Of a stretch of DNA of 64,000 nt, positions 42,090-50,269 are shown piece by piece. The notes below the pieces were generated by a model that was given only the letters and a program-made list of their open reading frames with translations, was not told the DNA's origin and searched no databases. Origin of the DNA: Tellurirhabdus bombi (GTDB lineage: Bacteria; Bacteroidota; Bacteroidia; Cytophagales; Spirosomataceae); contig NZ_CP090557.1 of assembly GCF_021484805.1 (NCBI RefSeq), positions 4,414,001-4,478,000 on the forward strand. Direction: 5' to 3'. Position 1 is the first letter of the stretch. Each line of letters opens with the position of its first letter. Both the position numbers and the translations under genes were made by a program.

Positions 42090-42824
42090 TTATTGCTTTA
42101 TAACGCGCCGCTGGTATCGCTGGTGTTCCGAACTAAAAAACAAGATATACTGCCCGGCCGCCAGGGTCGAAAAATCAAGATCGTGCTGTTCCTTTTCGCT
42201 CAATTGCATGGTGCGCAAGCGTTGACCCGTAACCGAAAAAACCTGCAAAGATAAAGGTGTGTCCGGCGTATCAGGCATATCAACCGTCAACTGATCAGAC
42301 ACCGGATTGGGATAAACTTTGGCCTCTTCGGGTTTAAATCTATTCAAAATTTCGTGAAGCTCATCGTAAAACTTATTCTTGGAAAGTTCGCCGTCCCGAG
42401 CCGAAATCCGTCCAGAAATCCGATCGCCTTCCCGCAACACATAAGTACCGCAACCGCCTAATTCATAGTCATTTACCTGCTCGTTCCCGTAATAGGGAGT
42501 CTCGAGGCGGCGGAGAATCAGCACCAGCTTCTCTCCTTTTTTGAATCCATGCGTATACAAGCGACACAAGTGCCCCGGATCGCCCCATACCCGGATAACA
42601 TTCTTGTTTTCGGCGCCATGCAACACCTCGAGGACTTTGACGTCCATTCCGTGTTCTTCCTGGCTTTTCACTTCGGCCCGCACCATCAGAATCCCGGGTT
42701 GCCAGGCCGATTTTTCCGCGATGGACAGGAAAGGGCCACCATCCATGCAGCTACAGGCAAACGCGCTCCCGGCGCTGAAGACCCAGAGCAAACAAATCAA
42801 ACATATTGGTAATAATCGTTTCAT
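42090..42824 (-). CDS. Secreted NTR/TIMP-like protein with T9SS sorting domain
   Basis: The ATG at 42824 gives 244 residues. A signal peptide ends at SAFA, so the mature protein would begin Cys24-Ser-Cys26 (CSCMDGGPF). Residues 24-160 have the spacing of a netrin/TIMP-like (NTR) beta-barrel: MVRAEVKSQ, VKVLEVLHGAENK, LCRLYTHGFKKGEKLVL and GGCGTYVLREGD, with two further Cys that could pair with the N-terminal ones. The last 75 residues are a T9SS type A sorting domain (KVYPNPVSDQLTVDMP to RRVIKQ), so it is exported to the cell surface. Target unknown. A lipobox is not convincing because -3 is Ala. Confidence 0.75.
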   Translation of the reverse strand: MKRLLPICLICLLWVFSAGSAFACSCMDGGPFLSIAEKSAWQPGILMVRAEVKSQEEHGMDVKVLEVLHGAENKNVIRVWGDPGHLCRLYTHGFKKGEKLVLILRRLETPYYGNEQVNDYELGGCGTYVLREGDRISGRISARDGELSKNKFYDELHEILNRFKPEEAKVYPNPVSDQLTVDMPDTPDTPLSLQVFSVTGQRLRTMQLSEKEQHDLDFSTLAAGQYILFFSSEHQRYQRRVIKQ

Positions 42825-42961
42825 AAGCCTTTGTTTTCTAAGTAGACTCTTTTTGCGTTTAATCCGTTGGAAGGACATCAAGCTTGTTAACAAAAAATAG
42901 GCACTTTTGGCAAGATTTTCTACTTTCCTGTTTTCAATTATTAACCAATAAAACCAAAACA

Positions 42962-43291
42962 ATGCTGACCTGGGATGATTTTGAGAAAGTGGACATCCGC
43001 ACCGGAACGATTGTTGCCGTGGCTGACTTCCCAAAAGCCCGCAATCCGGCCTACCAGCTGACGATTGATTTTGGCGAACTGGGCACAAAAAAAAGCTCCG
43101 CGCAAATCACGAAGCTGTATACCCCAGAGGAGTTGATCGGCAAACAAATTGTTGCCGTCGTTAATTTTCCGCCCAAACAAATTGCCAATTTCATCTCCGA
43201 ATGCCTGGTCCTGGGTGTTGTGGGGGCGGATAAAGAAGTAACCTTGCTGCTCCCCGACCGAGAAACGCCCAATGGCCTTCGAATTGCTTAA
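42962..43291 (+). CDS. csaA: tRNA-binding protein CsaA
   Basis: CsaA is a small dimeric OB-fold protein with tRNA-binding and chaperone-like activity. From the ATG at 42962 the product is 109 residues, the family length: TWDDFEKVDIRTGTIV at the start, PAYQLTIDFGELGTKKSSAQ, LIGKQIVAVVNFPPKQIANFISE, and VLGVVGADKEVTLLLPD. It resembles the C-terminal tRNA-binding domain of methionyl-tRNA synthetase. The 26-residue extension reading upstream lies in AT-rich leader DNA and is not used. It is divergent from the NTR-like protein gene. Confidence 0.93.
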   Translation: MLTWDDFEKVDIRTGTIVAVADFPKARNPAYQLTIDFGELGTKKSSAQITKLYTPEELIGKQIVAVVNFPPKQIANFISECLVLGVVGADKEVTLLLPDRETPNGLRIA

Positions 43292-43292
43292 G

Positions 43293-44330
43293 CTACGCGG
43301 TTCCGCTTTTGCTGGTTGCCTTGCCCTGACGGGCCATCGCCTGGGCAATCGCACTGGCCGCGATGAGTTGCAGGGCGTGGTACATCATGATGGGCAGCAG
43401 CACGATCCCTGCCATGTTGCCGGGAAATAAAACGCTGGCCATAACACCGCCCTGCACCAACGATTTTTTCGAACCGCAAAACAAAGCCGTAACCCGATCC
43501 TCCCGACTGAAACCCAGCCAGTTGCTAACGAAGTTTATAAGCGCGAAAATCAGAAAAAACAGTCCCAGCATACAAACCCCCAGAATCAGCAAGTCGATGC
43601 CAGTCAGGCTTTGGAACATCCGTTTTTCGAAGGATTCGCAGAAGGATGTGTAGACGATCAGCAAGATGACAATCTGGTCGAAATAGCGCAAAAACTTCTT
43701 TTGTCGCTCGGCAAACGCCCCTAGCCAGCGGTTCAGTAAAATCCCCGCCACGACCGGTACTAATACCTGAATGACGAGTTTGAGGATAATGCCCCCCAAA
43801 TCGAAATCGCCGCCACTGCTCGACAAAACAAGTCCCATCCACAGAGGCGTAATGAAAATGCCGATCAGGCTGGAAATGCTGGCGTTGAAAATAGCCGCCG
43901 GGATGTTTCCCTCCGCGATGGACACCATCACGACGGACGACGAAACCGTGGACGGTAAGGCACCCATGTAGAAAGCCCCGATCCACAACAAAGCTGTCTG
44001 CTCGGTGCTAAACAGCTCTTTCCCAGCCAGAATCAATAATGGAAAGACCACAAAAGTGGCCAAATGAATGGTAATGTGCAGCCGCCAGTTGCTTAGTCCC
44101 GCCCGCAGCTTATCCCCGCTTAACCGCAATCCGTAAAAAAAGAAAATTACGGACACCCCGTAATTAGCCAGTTCCGACAAAGAGAACGGACCTTCCTGTA
44201 TACCCGGTGTCGGCCAGAGATACGCCAGACCAATCATGCCCAGAAGAGCCAACAAAAACCAGTCTAAACCAGCCCGGGCAGCCAACTCATACAGGGCACC
44301 CAAACCACGGGGGGACGTTTTTTTTACCAT
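43293..44330 (-). CDS. Bile acid:sodium symporter-family (SBF/YfeH-type) transporter
   Basis: The 345-residue protein has about 10 helices with the SBF-like features of the YfeH/ASBT branch: YGVSVIFFFYGLRL (TM2), MGALPSTVSSSVVMVSIAEGN (the TM4 break with conserved Ser/Thr residues), IFNASISSLIGIF, and ALFCGSKKSLVQGGVMASVLF (the TM9-type break with Lys). Such carriers move organic anions with sodium. The first residues (MVKKTSPRG) are basic, so the N-terminus is cytoplasmic. The substrate is unknown. It converges with csaA (1-base gap) and follows a MATE pump gene on the same strand with 31 bases between them. Confidence 0.88.
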   Translation of the reverse strand: MVKKTSPRGLGALYELAARAGLDWFLLALLGMIGLAYLWPTPGIQEGPFSLSELANYGVSVIFFFYGLRLSGDKLRAGLSNWRLHITIHLATFVVFPLLILAGKELFSTEQTALLWIGAFYMGALPSTVSSSVVMVSIAEGNIPAAIFNASISSLIGIFITPLWMGLVLSSSGGDFDLGGIILKLVIQVLVPVVAGILLNRWLGAFAERQKKFLRYFDQIVILLIVYTSFCESFEKRMFQSLTGIDLLILGVCMLGLFFLIFALINFVSNWLGFSREDRVTALFCGSKKSLVQGGVMASVLFPGNMAGIVLLPIMMYHALQLIAASAIAQAMARQGKATSKSGTA

Positions 44331-44361
44331 AATAATTCTTTTTCAACCAATAATAAACGCT

Positions 44362-45756
44362 TCAAAGAGTCGGCAATGTTTCCAGCGCTGTTCCTTCCTG
44401 AGCGGGCAAATGCATTCGTTTCACCATCCGAAAAAACCGCGTGGTTAGTAAAATAGCCGCTACCGAAAGACCTGCCAGTAGGCCAACCCAGACGCCGGTT
44501 ACGCCCATTCCAAACCAGAAACACAGGACGTAACTAACAGGGAGACCCATGATCCAATAGGCAAATAAAGTAATGATCGTGGGAATATTCACATCCGACA
44601 AGCCCCGCAGCACACCTACACCCACTACCTGAATACCATCTGACAGCTGAAAAACCCCAGCCATTAACAACAGTCCAGCGGCAATCGTAGCGACCTCGGC
44701 ATTATCCTGAATATAAAGAGTAGCCAACTGTTCGTTAGCCGTTACAAAAATTAGCGCACAGAAGCCCATCAACGCCCCCGACAATAAAAAAGCAGCCGTT
44801 CCGGCCCGGCGCACCAGCAGCGAACTGCGCCGCCCCACCGCATTCCCCACCCGAATGGCTCCGGCTGCCGAAACCCCCGTGGCCATCATGTAGGTCGTTG
44901 ACGCCATGTTCATCGCAATCTGGTGCGCCGCCAGGGAGCTTTCGCCCAACCAGCCCACCATCACCTGCGCCAGTGAAAACGTAGCAATTTCGAAAAAGAA
45001 GGTCATGCCACCGGGTAAGCCTAGCCGCAATACTTTGCCAACTTCGGTAGTTATTTGCTGTTGCCGGTATGCCGGGGAAAAGTACTGCTTGAAGACCGAT
45101 GCCCGCCGAATATACACCAAAATAGCGACCGCCATGTATGTTCGCGACAGCAGCGTAGCCGTGGCTGAGCCGTACAAGCCCATCTCCGGAAATGGACCAA
45201 TTCCTAGAATCAAGACGTAATTTAGCAACGCATTAATGGCCAGGGCGGAGATGGTAATGCCCATCGCAACGCGCGGATAAGCCAATCCGTCACACAGCTG
45301 CCGCGCGGCCACAAACAGAAACAACGGAATATTAGACACGCTCATGATAATCATGAAGTTCCGGGCGAGTTCGGTTACCTGGGGTGTTTGCTGGAAAACG
45401 CCGAAAAAATAAGCCAGCGCCATCGAGGCCAGTCCCAAAACCAGACCCAGCAGCAAGGCCACGCGAATTCCACCCCGGAAAAGGCGGTTAATTTCGGCGC
45501 CATCGTTGCGCCCACGCGCCTGGGAAACCAGCGTTCCCACTACAGCCAGGCCACCTACTCCAATGCTGGATACCAGAAAAGCCAGTGAAACGGCCAGCCC
45601 CGCCGCGCCCAGAGGCACCGCACCCAGTAATCGTCCGACAAATAAATTATCGGTTACTCCCATTAAAACAACGCCTAATTGTGCAATTACGATGGGAATA
45701 CTGAGCCGAAGGGTATCTGAGAATTCCGATTTATAAATTTGTAACCATTGTTTCAT
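44362..45756 (-). CDS. MATE-family multidrug efflux pump
   Basis: The ATG at 45756 gives 464 residues and 12 helices. NorM-type motifs are present: LSIPIVIAQLGVVLMGVTDNLFVGRLLGA (seen as IVIAQLGVVLMGVTDNLFVG), SIGVGGLAVVGTLVSQARG, and in the second half GGMTFFFEIATFSLAQVMVGWLG and AIRVGNAVGRR. MATE pumps export cationic drugs with Na+ or H+. A start five codons upstream (45771) is possible. It is likely transcribed together with the downstream SBF-type transporter. Confidence 0.93.
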   Translation of the reverse strand: MKQWLQIYKSEFSDTLRLSIPIVIAQLGVVLMGVTDNLFVGRLLGAVPLGAAGLAVSLAFLVSSIGVGGLAVVGTLVSQARGRNDGAEINRLFRGGIRVALLLGLVLGLASMALAYFFGVFQQTPQVTELARNFMIIMSVSNIPLFLFVAARQLCDGLAYPRVAMGITISALAINALLNYVLILGIGPFPEMGLYGSATATLLSRTYMAVAILVYIRRASVFKQYFSPAYRQQQITTEVGKVLRLGLPGGMTFFFEIATFSLAQVMVGWLGESSLAAHQIAMNMASTTYMMATGVSAAGAIRVGNAVGRRSSLLVRRAGTAAFLLSGALMGFCALIFVTANEQLATLYIQDNAEVATIAAGLLLMAGVFQLSDGIQVVGVGVLRGLSDVNIPTIITLFAYWIMGLPVSYVLCFWFGMGVTGVWVGLLAGLSVAAILLTTRFFRMVKRMHLPAQEGTALETLPTL

Positions 45757-45898
45757 AGATTGACACAACACGGCATCAATCGGGGATGTTCCGCCGAAAA
45801 GGAAATGCTTAGCGCAGGCAAAGTCAATAAATGAGCTAACGGACAGTATAAAATCCTTTCTACGGCCTCGGTTCTATCCCTTATTCCCTAAATCTTTT

Positions 45899-45906
45899 TA
45901 TTTTTG
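45899..45906 (+). promoter_or_regulatory. Candidate promoter -7 element of the DUF4290 gene
   Basis: TATTTTTG matches TAnnTTTG. Transcription would start about 6 bases on, leaving a leader of roughly 20 bases before the TTG start at 45932. No -33 TTTG is seen. Confidence 0.4.
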
Positions 45907-45931
45907 TTGCACACTTAATAGAAAACAGCGT

Positions 45932-46693
45932 TTGAAAGAATACGGCAGCAATATTCAGAAGCTTGTCACTCACCTGCAAACCATTGAGGATCGGGAGAAA
46001 CGGACACGCTACGCCCACATCCTGGTGGAACTGATGCGACAGATCCATCCCAACATGCGGGATAATCAGGATTACTACAATAAATTGTGGGATGATCTTT
46101 ACATCATGTCGGGGTTCACGCTTGATGTAGACAGTCCCTATCCGCCGCCATCGCCGGATGTGCTGGGTAAAAAACCGCAACAGGTTCCATACAACACCCA
46201 CGCCCTGAAGCACAAGCACTACGGCTATAACATGAAACTTCTCATTAACAAGGCCGTATCTCTGGAAGACGCTGACGAAAGACGGGCTTTTGTCTCGTAT
46301 CTGGCGCGCCTGATGAGAACGTTTTACACGACCTGGAACAAGGAATCCGTCGAGGAGGAAACGATTCTGCAAAGCCTCCACGAAATGTCAAACGGCAGCC
46401 TTCAGGACGATATTGAAATCATTCGGACCAATGGCTTTGTCGAAGCGACGCCGCGCGAACGCACGGGCGACCAGCAACCCCGCCGCTCGACGCCTGTTCA
46501 GGCTTATACGGGTCAGAGTAACCGGGATTCTGGGCACCGGGATACCGGCCACCGCGAACGAAATGAAGGGCGGAACTACTACCAGAATCCAAATAATCCA
46601 TCGCGGGGAAATCAAAACCGGGACAACCGGGATTCAGGCGGCCACCGCAGCTTCCGGGGCAACCATAACCCGAACAACCGCAGAAAACGTTAA
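45932..46693 (+). CDS. DUF4290-family protein with Arg/Asn-rich tail
   Basis: The first 170 residues match DUF4290 (LKEYGSNIQKLVTHLQTI, YAHILVELMRQIHPNMRDNQDYYNKLWDD, the segment KHKHYGYNMKLLINKAV), a Bacteroidota family found just upstream of murA, as here. The last 75 residues are low-complexity and basic (RDSGHRDTGHRERNEGR, NHNPNNRRKR), possibly RNA- or surface-binding. No ATG is available: a TAG stop lies three codons upstream of a TTG that aligns with the family start, so TTG at 45932 is the likely initiator. The function is unknown; a cell-envelope role is inferred only from the murA linkage. Confidence 0.85.
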   Translation: MKEYGSNIQKLVTHLQTIEDREKRTRYAHILVELMRQIHPNMRDNQDYYNKLWDDLYIMSGFTLDVDSPYPPPSPDVLGKKPQQVPYNTHALKHKHYGYNMKLLINKAVSLEDADERRAFVSYLARLMRTFYTTWNKESVEEETILQSLHEMSNGSLQDDIEIIRTNGFVEATPRERTGDQQPRRSTPVQAYTGQSNRDSGHRDTGHRERNEGRNYYQNPNNPSRGNQNRDNRDSGGHRSFRGNHNPNNRRKR

Positions 46694-46774
46694 GACAATT
46701 CACGCGTTTAGTCGTATAAGCTGGCTCCACAAAGCCAGCTTATGCGAATAGCGCATCACTTTTTCCTAGAATCA

Positions 46775-48097
46775 ATGGCCTCTTTCCGCATTGCCGGCGA
46801 CCGTCGGCTGAAAGGCGAACTTTTCCCTCAAGGAGCTAAAAACGAAGCCCTGCAAATCCTGTGCGCCGTTTTGCTCACCAGCGAGCCCGTTATTATTCAT
46901 AATATTCCGAATATTCGCGATGTCAATAAACTGATTGAATTATTGGGGGATCTCCGCGTCAAGGTTGAGCTTTTATCCAGTACTCCCCACGGTGATTCAT
47001 CGTATCGTTTTCAGGCTGATGACGTCGATGTTGACGTATTAGACACCGAAAATTACCGCAAAAAGGCCTCAGCTTTGCGGGGGTCGGTTATGCTGCTCGG
47101 ACCCATGCTAGCCCGTTTCAAGCAAGGTCGGATTCCACGGCCCGGTGGCGACAAAATTGGCCGTCGTCGGTTGGATACTCACTTCCTGGGCTTCGAAAAG
47201 CTTGGTGCTCAATTCAACTACGACGCCAATGACGGCGGGATGTACCACGTGGATGCCAGCCACCTGAAGGGAACGTATATGCTCCTGGACGAAGCGTCCG
47301 TGACCGGAACCGCTAACGTCCTCATGGCTGCCGTTCTTGCCGAAGGCACCACCACGATTTACAACGCTGCCTGCGAACCTTATCTTCAGCAACTTAGCAA
47401 GATGTTGAATCGCATGGGCGCTAAAATCAGTGGAATCGGGTCAAACCTGCTGACCATTGAAGGCGTGGAAAAACTAGGCGGAACCGAACATACGATGCTA
47501 CCCGACATGATCGAAATTGGTTCGTTCATTGGGTTGGCCGCCATGACCCAGTCCGAAATTACCATTAAAAACTGCCGCGTACCGGAGCTAGGTATCATCC
47601 CGAACGTATTTGGACGCTTGGGGATTAAGATGGAAATCAGAAATGACGACATCTACGTTCCAGCTCAGGAACATTACCAGATCGAAAGTTTTCTGGACGG
47701 TGGCATGATGACTATTTCCGATGCTCCCTGGCCTGGTTTTACTCCCGACCTGCTGAGCATCATTCTAGTAACGGCCATTCAGGCGCAGGGAACGGTGCTG
47801 GTTCATCAGAAAATGTTCGAAAGCCGTCTCTTCTTCGTTGATAAGCTGATCGAAATGGGCGCTCAGATGATCCTTTGCGATCCGCACCGCGCGACCGTAA
47901 TTGGTCTGAACCGCCAGCAGCAATTAAAAGGCATTCGGATGTCTTCGCCGGATATCCGCGCGGGCGTTGCGTTGCTGATCGCGTCGTTGTCGGCACAGGG
48001 AGATAGCATCATCGACAACATCGAACAAATCGACCGGGGTTACCAAAATATTGACCTTCGTTTGAACGCCATCGGGGCACAAATTGAACGGATATAA
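46775..48097 (+). CDS. murA: UDP-N-acetylglucosamine 1-carboxyvinyltransferase (MurA), Asp-type
   Basis: MurA transfers enolpyruvate from PEP to UDP-GlcNAc, the first committed step of peptidoglycan synthesis. From the ATG at 46775 (MASFRIAGDRRLKGELFPQGAKNEAL) the enzyme has 440 residues. The catalytic loop reads PRPGGDKIGRRRLDTH with Asp126 where most bacteria have Cys (E. coli Cys115). Such Asp-type enzymes are not alkylated by fosfomycin. Lys22 (GAKNEA), Asp in LPDMIEIGSFIG, and Arg in MFESRLFFVDKL are present. It follows DUF4290 with 81 bases between and is ended by a strong terminator. Confidence 0.96.
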   Translation: MASFRIAGDRRLKGELFPQGAKNEALQILCAVLLTSEPVIIHNIPNIRDVNKLIELLGDLRVKVELLSSTPHGDSSYRFQADDVDVDVLDTENYRKKASALRGSVMLLGPMLARFKQGRIPRPGGDKIGRRRLDTHFLGFEKLGAQFNYDANDGGMYHVDASHLKGTYMLLDEASVTGTANVLMAAVLAEGTTTIYNAACEPYLQQLSKMLNRMGAKISGIGSNLLTIEGVEKLGGTEHTMLPDMIEIGSFIGLAAMTQSEITIKNCRVPELGIIPNVFGRLGIKMEIRNDDIYVPAQEHYQIESFLDGGMMTISDAPWPGFTPDLLSIILVTAIQAQGTVLVHQKMFESRLFFVDKLIEMGAQMILCDPHRATVIGLNRQQQLKGIRMSSPDIRAGVALLIASLSAQGDSIIDNIEQIDRGYQNIDLRLNAIGAQIERI

Positions 48098-48121
48098 TTA
48101 GCCACTCTACGTTATTTCTGG

Positions 48122-48151
48122 AAAGCCGCTCGCATTGCGAGCGGCTTTTTT
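48122..48151 (+). terminator. Rho-independent terminator of murA
   Basis: A 12-bp stem (AAAGCCGCTCGC with GCGAGCGGCTTT), 3-base loop and T6 tail lie 25 bases after the murA stop. Confidence 0.93.
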
Positions 48152-48199
48152 GCTTACTTAGCAATTCCGTTATTATCCTAAACTTTTTACTTATTCAGT

Positions 48200-49327
48200 A
48201 TGGCCCTTACTGCTGACCGCCGACCCTGGTTATTGCTCCTACTTAGTGCTATGCTTTATCTTTTCTACCCGGCAACGGTAAAGTCGGCGCCAAAGCCACC
48301 GAAGCGAAAAACAACCGTCTCCATCGTCGGCGATCAGTTTTACATCAACGGCAAACCGACGTTTAAAGGGCGTACCTGGAACGGCCACAAGATTGAAGGG
48401 CTCTTGCCCAATGCGCGGATGGTGCAGGGTATTTTCGAGGATCGAAACACCGAAACCCGATCAAAATGGGCTTACCCGGATACCAAAACCTGGGACCCTA
48501 ACCGCAACACCAACGAATTTATCGAGGCCATGCCTGCCTGGAAGGCGCACGGTCTGCTGGCGTTTACGCTCAACCTGCAAGGGGGCAGCCCCGAAGGGTA
48601 TTCAAAAGACCAACCTTGGATCAACTCCATGTTTAATCCCGATGGAAGTTGGGAACCGTATTACCACAACCGACTCAAAAAGATTCTGGACAAAGCCGAT
48701 GAACTGGGCATGGTGGTCATTCTGGGACTGTTTTATTTTGGGCAGGATCAATACCTGAAAAACGAAGCGGCAGTGATTCGCTCCGTCGATAATCTGCTGG
48801 AAATCCTCGCCGAAGGCGGGTACCAAAACGTCCTGATCGAGATTAATAACGAATGCGACATCAAGTATGACCACGACATTCTGAAAGCCGAACGGGTGCA
48901 TGAACTTATGCAACGCGTGAAAGCCTACAAAACGCGGGGCTATCGGTTTCTGGTCAGCACAAGTTACAGCGGCGGCAAGGTTCCACGGGAGAACGTCGTT
49001 CGGGAAGCCGATTTCCTGCTTTTGCACGGCAATGGCGTTAAAGATCCAGCCCGTATTGTGGAAATGGTGCAGCAGACCCGCGCGGTGGCGGGCTACCGAA
49101 AAATGCCCATCGTTTTCAACGAAGACGATCATTTCAACTTCGATCAGCCGAGCAATAACTTTCAGGCTGCCACCAGCGCCTACGCTTCCTGGGGCTTTTT
49201 CGATTACCGGATGAAGGACGAAGGCTTTAATGAGGGCTACCAGTCCGTTCCTGTCAACTGGCAGATCAGTTCTCCCCGCAAAAAGGCTTTTTTCGACTAC
49301 CTAAAAACCATAACGGGTGGGCTTTAA
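48200..49327 (+). CDS. Secreted GH-A clan (GH5-like) glycosidase candidate
   Basis: The 375-residue product starts with an N-terminal hydrophobic signal (WLLLLLSAMLYLFYPATVKSA). The core is a TIM barrel with a GH-A-like layout: KRKTTVSIVGDQFYINGKPT as first strand, FEDRNTETRSKW, the loop AHGLLAFTLNLQGGSPEGY, and DELGMVVILGLFYFGQD. A putative acid/base Glu lies in VLIEINNECDI (strand 4, N-E). A putative nucleophile Glu lies in MPIVFNEDDHF (strand 7). The family members I can relate it to are mostly annotated as hypothetical cellulase-type proteins. Substrate unknown; it should act outside the cytoplasm. Confidence 0.7.
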   Translation: MALTADRRPWLLLLLSAMLYLFYPATVKSAPKPPKRKTTVSIVGDQFYINGKPTFKGRTWNGHKIEGLLPNARMVQGIFEDRNTETRSKWAYPDTKTWDPNRNTNEFIEAMPAWKAHGLLAFTLNLQGGSPEGYSKDQPWINSMFNPDGSWEPYYHNRLKKILDKADELGMVVILGLFYFGQDQYLKNEAAVIRSVDNLLEILAEGGYQNVLIEINNECDIKYDHDILKAERVHELMQRVKAYKTRGYRFLVSTSYSGGKVPRENVVREADFLLLHGNGVKDPARIVEMVQQTRAVAGYRKMPIVFNEDDHFNFDQPSNNFQAATSAYASWGFFDYRMKDEGFNEGYQSVPVNWQISSPRKKAFFDYLKTITGGL

Positions 49328-49330
49328 GCC

Positions 49331-50065
49331 TTACGGATTCATGCGGTCGAACAAACTTTCGCGCCCCGACCGCAATCCTGCTGCCTGACCAATGGCGGCT
49401 TCCAGTGTGTCATTTTTAATGGCCTCCATCGCTTCCTGAATAAAGGCGTCGATGGGCATTCCGCCGTGCGACTGCGTTTTATCTTCCCGGTGATCGTGGC
49501 CTAATTCGGTGTCCACCGCTGGGGGAGCAATTTCAAAAACTTTGACGGGCGTGTCTCTGAATTGATGCCGGATAGACAACGTTAGCGAGTGAATGGCCGC
49601 TTTAGTTGCGCAATAAATTGGCATTGGCGCCAACGGAGCAAAAGCCAGCCCCGACGAAATGTTAATAATGGCCGCTTCATGCTGAGACGCCAGTTGGTGG
49701 GAAAACAGCGAAATCAGGTGAACCGGAGCGATAAAGTTGGTTTCTACCTCGGCGCTTATCCGACTCATATCCACCGGATCGGTCAGCTTGGTTTTCAACT
49801 GAATCCCGGCATTGTTGATCAATACATTTGTTTCGGAATGCTCCCGCATGATCCAGAGCGCCAGACTTTCCCGCTCTTTGGCGTTGGTAACATCGCAAAC
49901 TTTGGTGATCAATTCAGGATATTGTTGCTTAATTTCAGCCAACCGGTCTTCCCGCCGACCGCAGATAATCACGTTGCTCCCCGCTTTCAGAAATTGCTCG
50001 GCAAAAGCCAGACCGATTCCGGAAGTCCCCCCGGTAATTAAGACCGTATTACCAGCTAGCTGCAT
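49331..50065 (-). CDS. Short-chain dehydrogenase/reductase (DltE-like)
   Basis: The 244-residue protein is a classical SDR: TGGTSGIGLAFAEQFL (nucleotide loop, residues 11-26), NVLINNAGIQ, Ser in NISSGLAFAPLAPMPIYCATKAA with the catalytic Tyr-x3-Lys (YCATK), and a C-terminal PPAVDTELGHDH. It matches the DltE/YdfG-like branch of short-chain oxidoreductases. It converges with the glycosidase gene (3-base gap) with no terminator in between. The substrate is unknown. Confidence 0.92.
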   Translation of the reverse strand: MQLAGNTVLITGGTSGIGLAFAEQFLKAGSNVIICGRREDRLAEIKQQYPELITKVCDVTNAKERESLALWIMREHSETNVLINNAGIQLKTKLTDPVDMSRISAEVETNFIAPVHLISLFSHQLASQHEAAIINISSGLAFAPLAPMPIYCATKAAIHSLTLSIRHQFRDTPVKVFEIAPPAVDTELGHDHREDKTQSHGGMPIDAFIQEAMEAIKNDTLEAAIGQAAGLRSGRESLFDRMNP

Positions 50066-50269
50066 GTTGTTGGATTCGTTAATCGTTGAAAAGAAACCGA
50101 AAAATAGTGCATCTTAACCAGCGGATCAAACCGTATAAGCGGCTAATGAGGCACGAAAGCCTTTTTTTGAGCCGTTAAAGAATGATGGGCGGCTTGTTAT
50201 AGTGGTAAATCCCTATGTACCTTCGGCCATATCACCCTTTTTTGTAAGTAACACCTTCAATTTAGTTAT

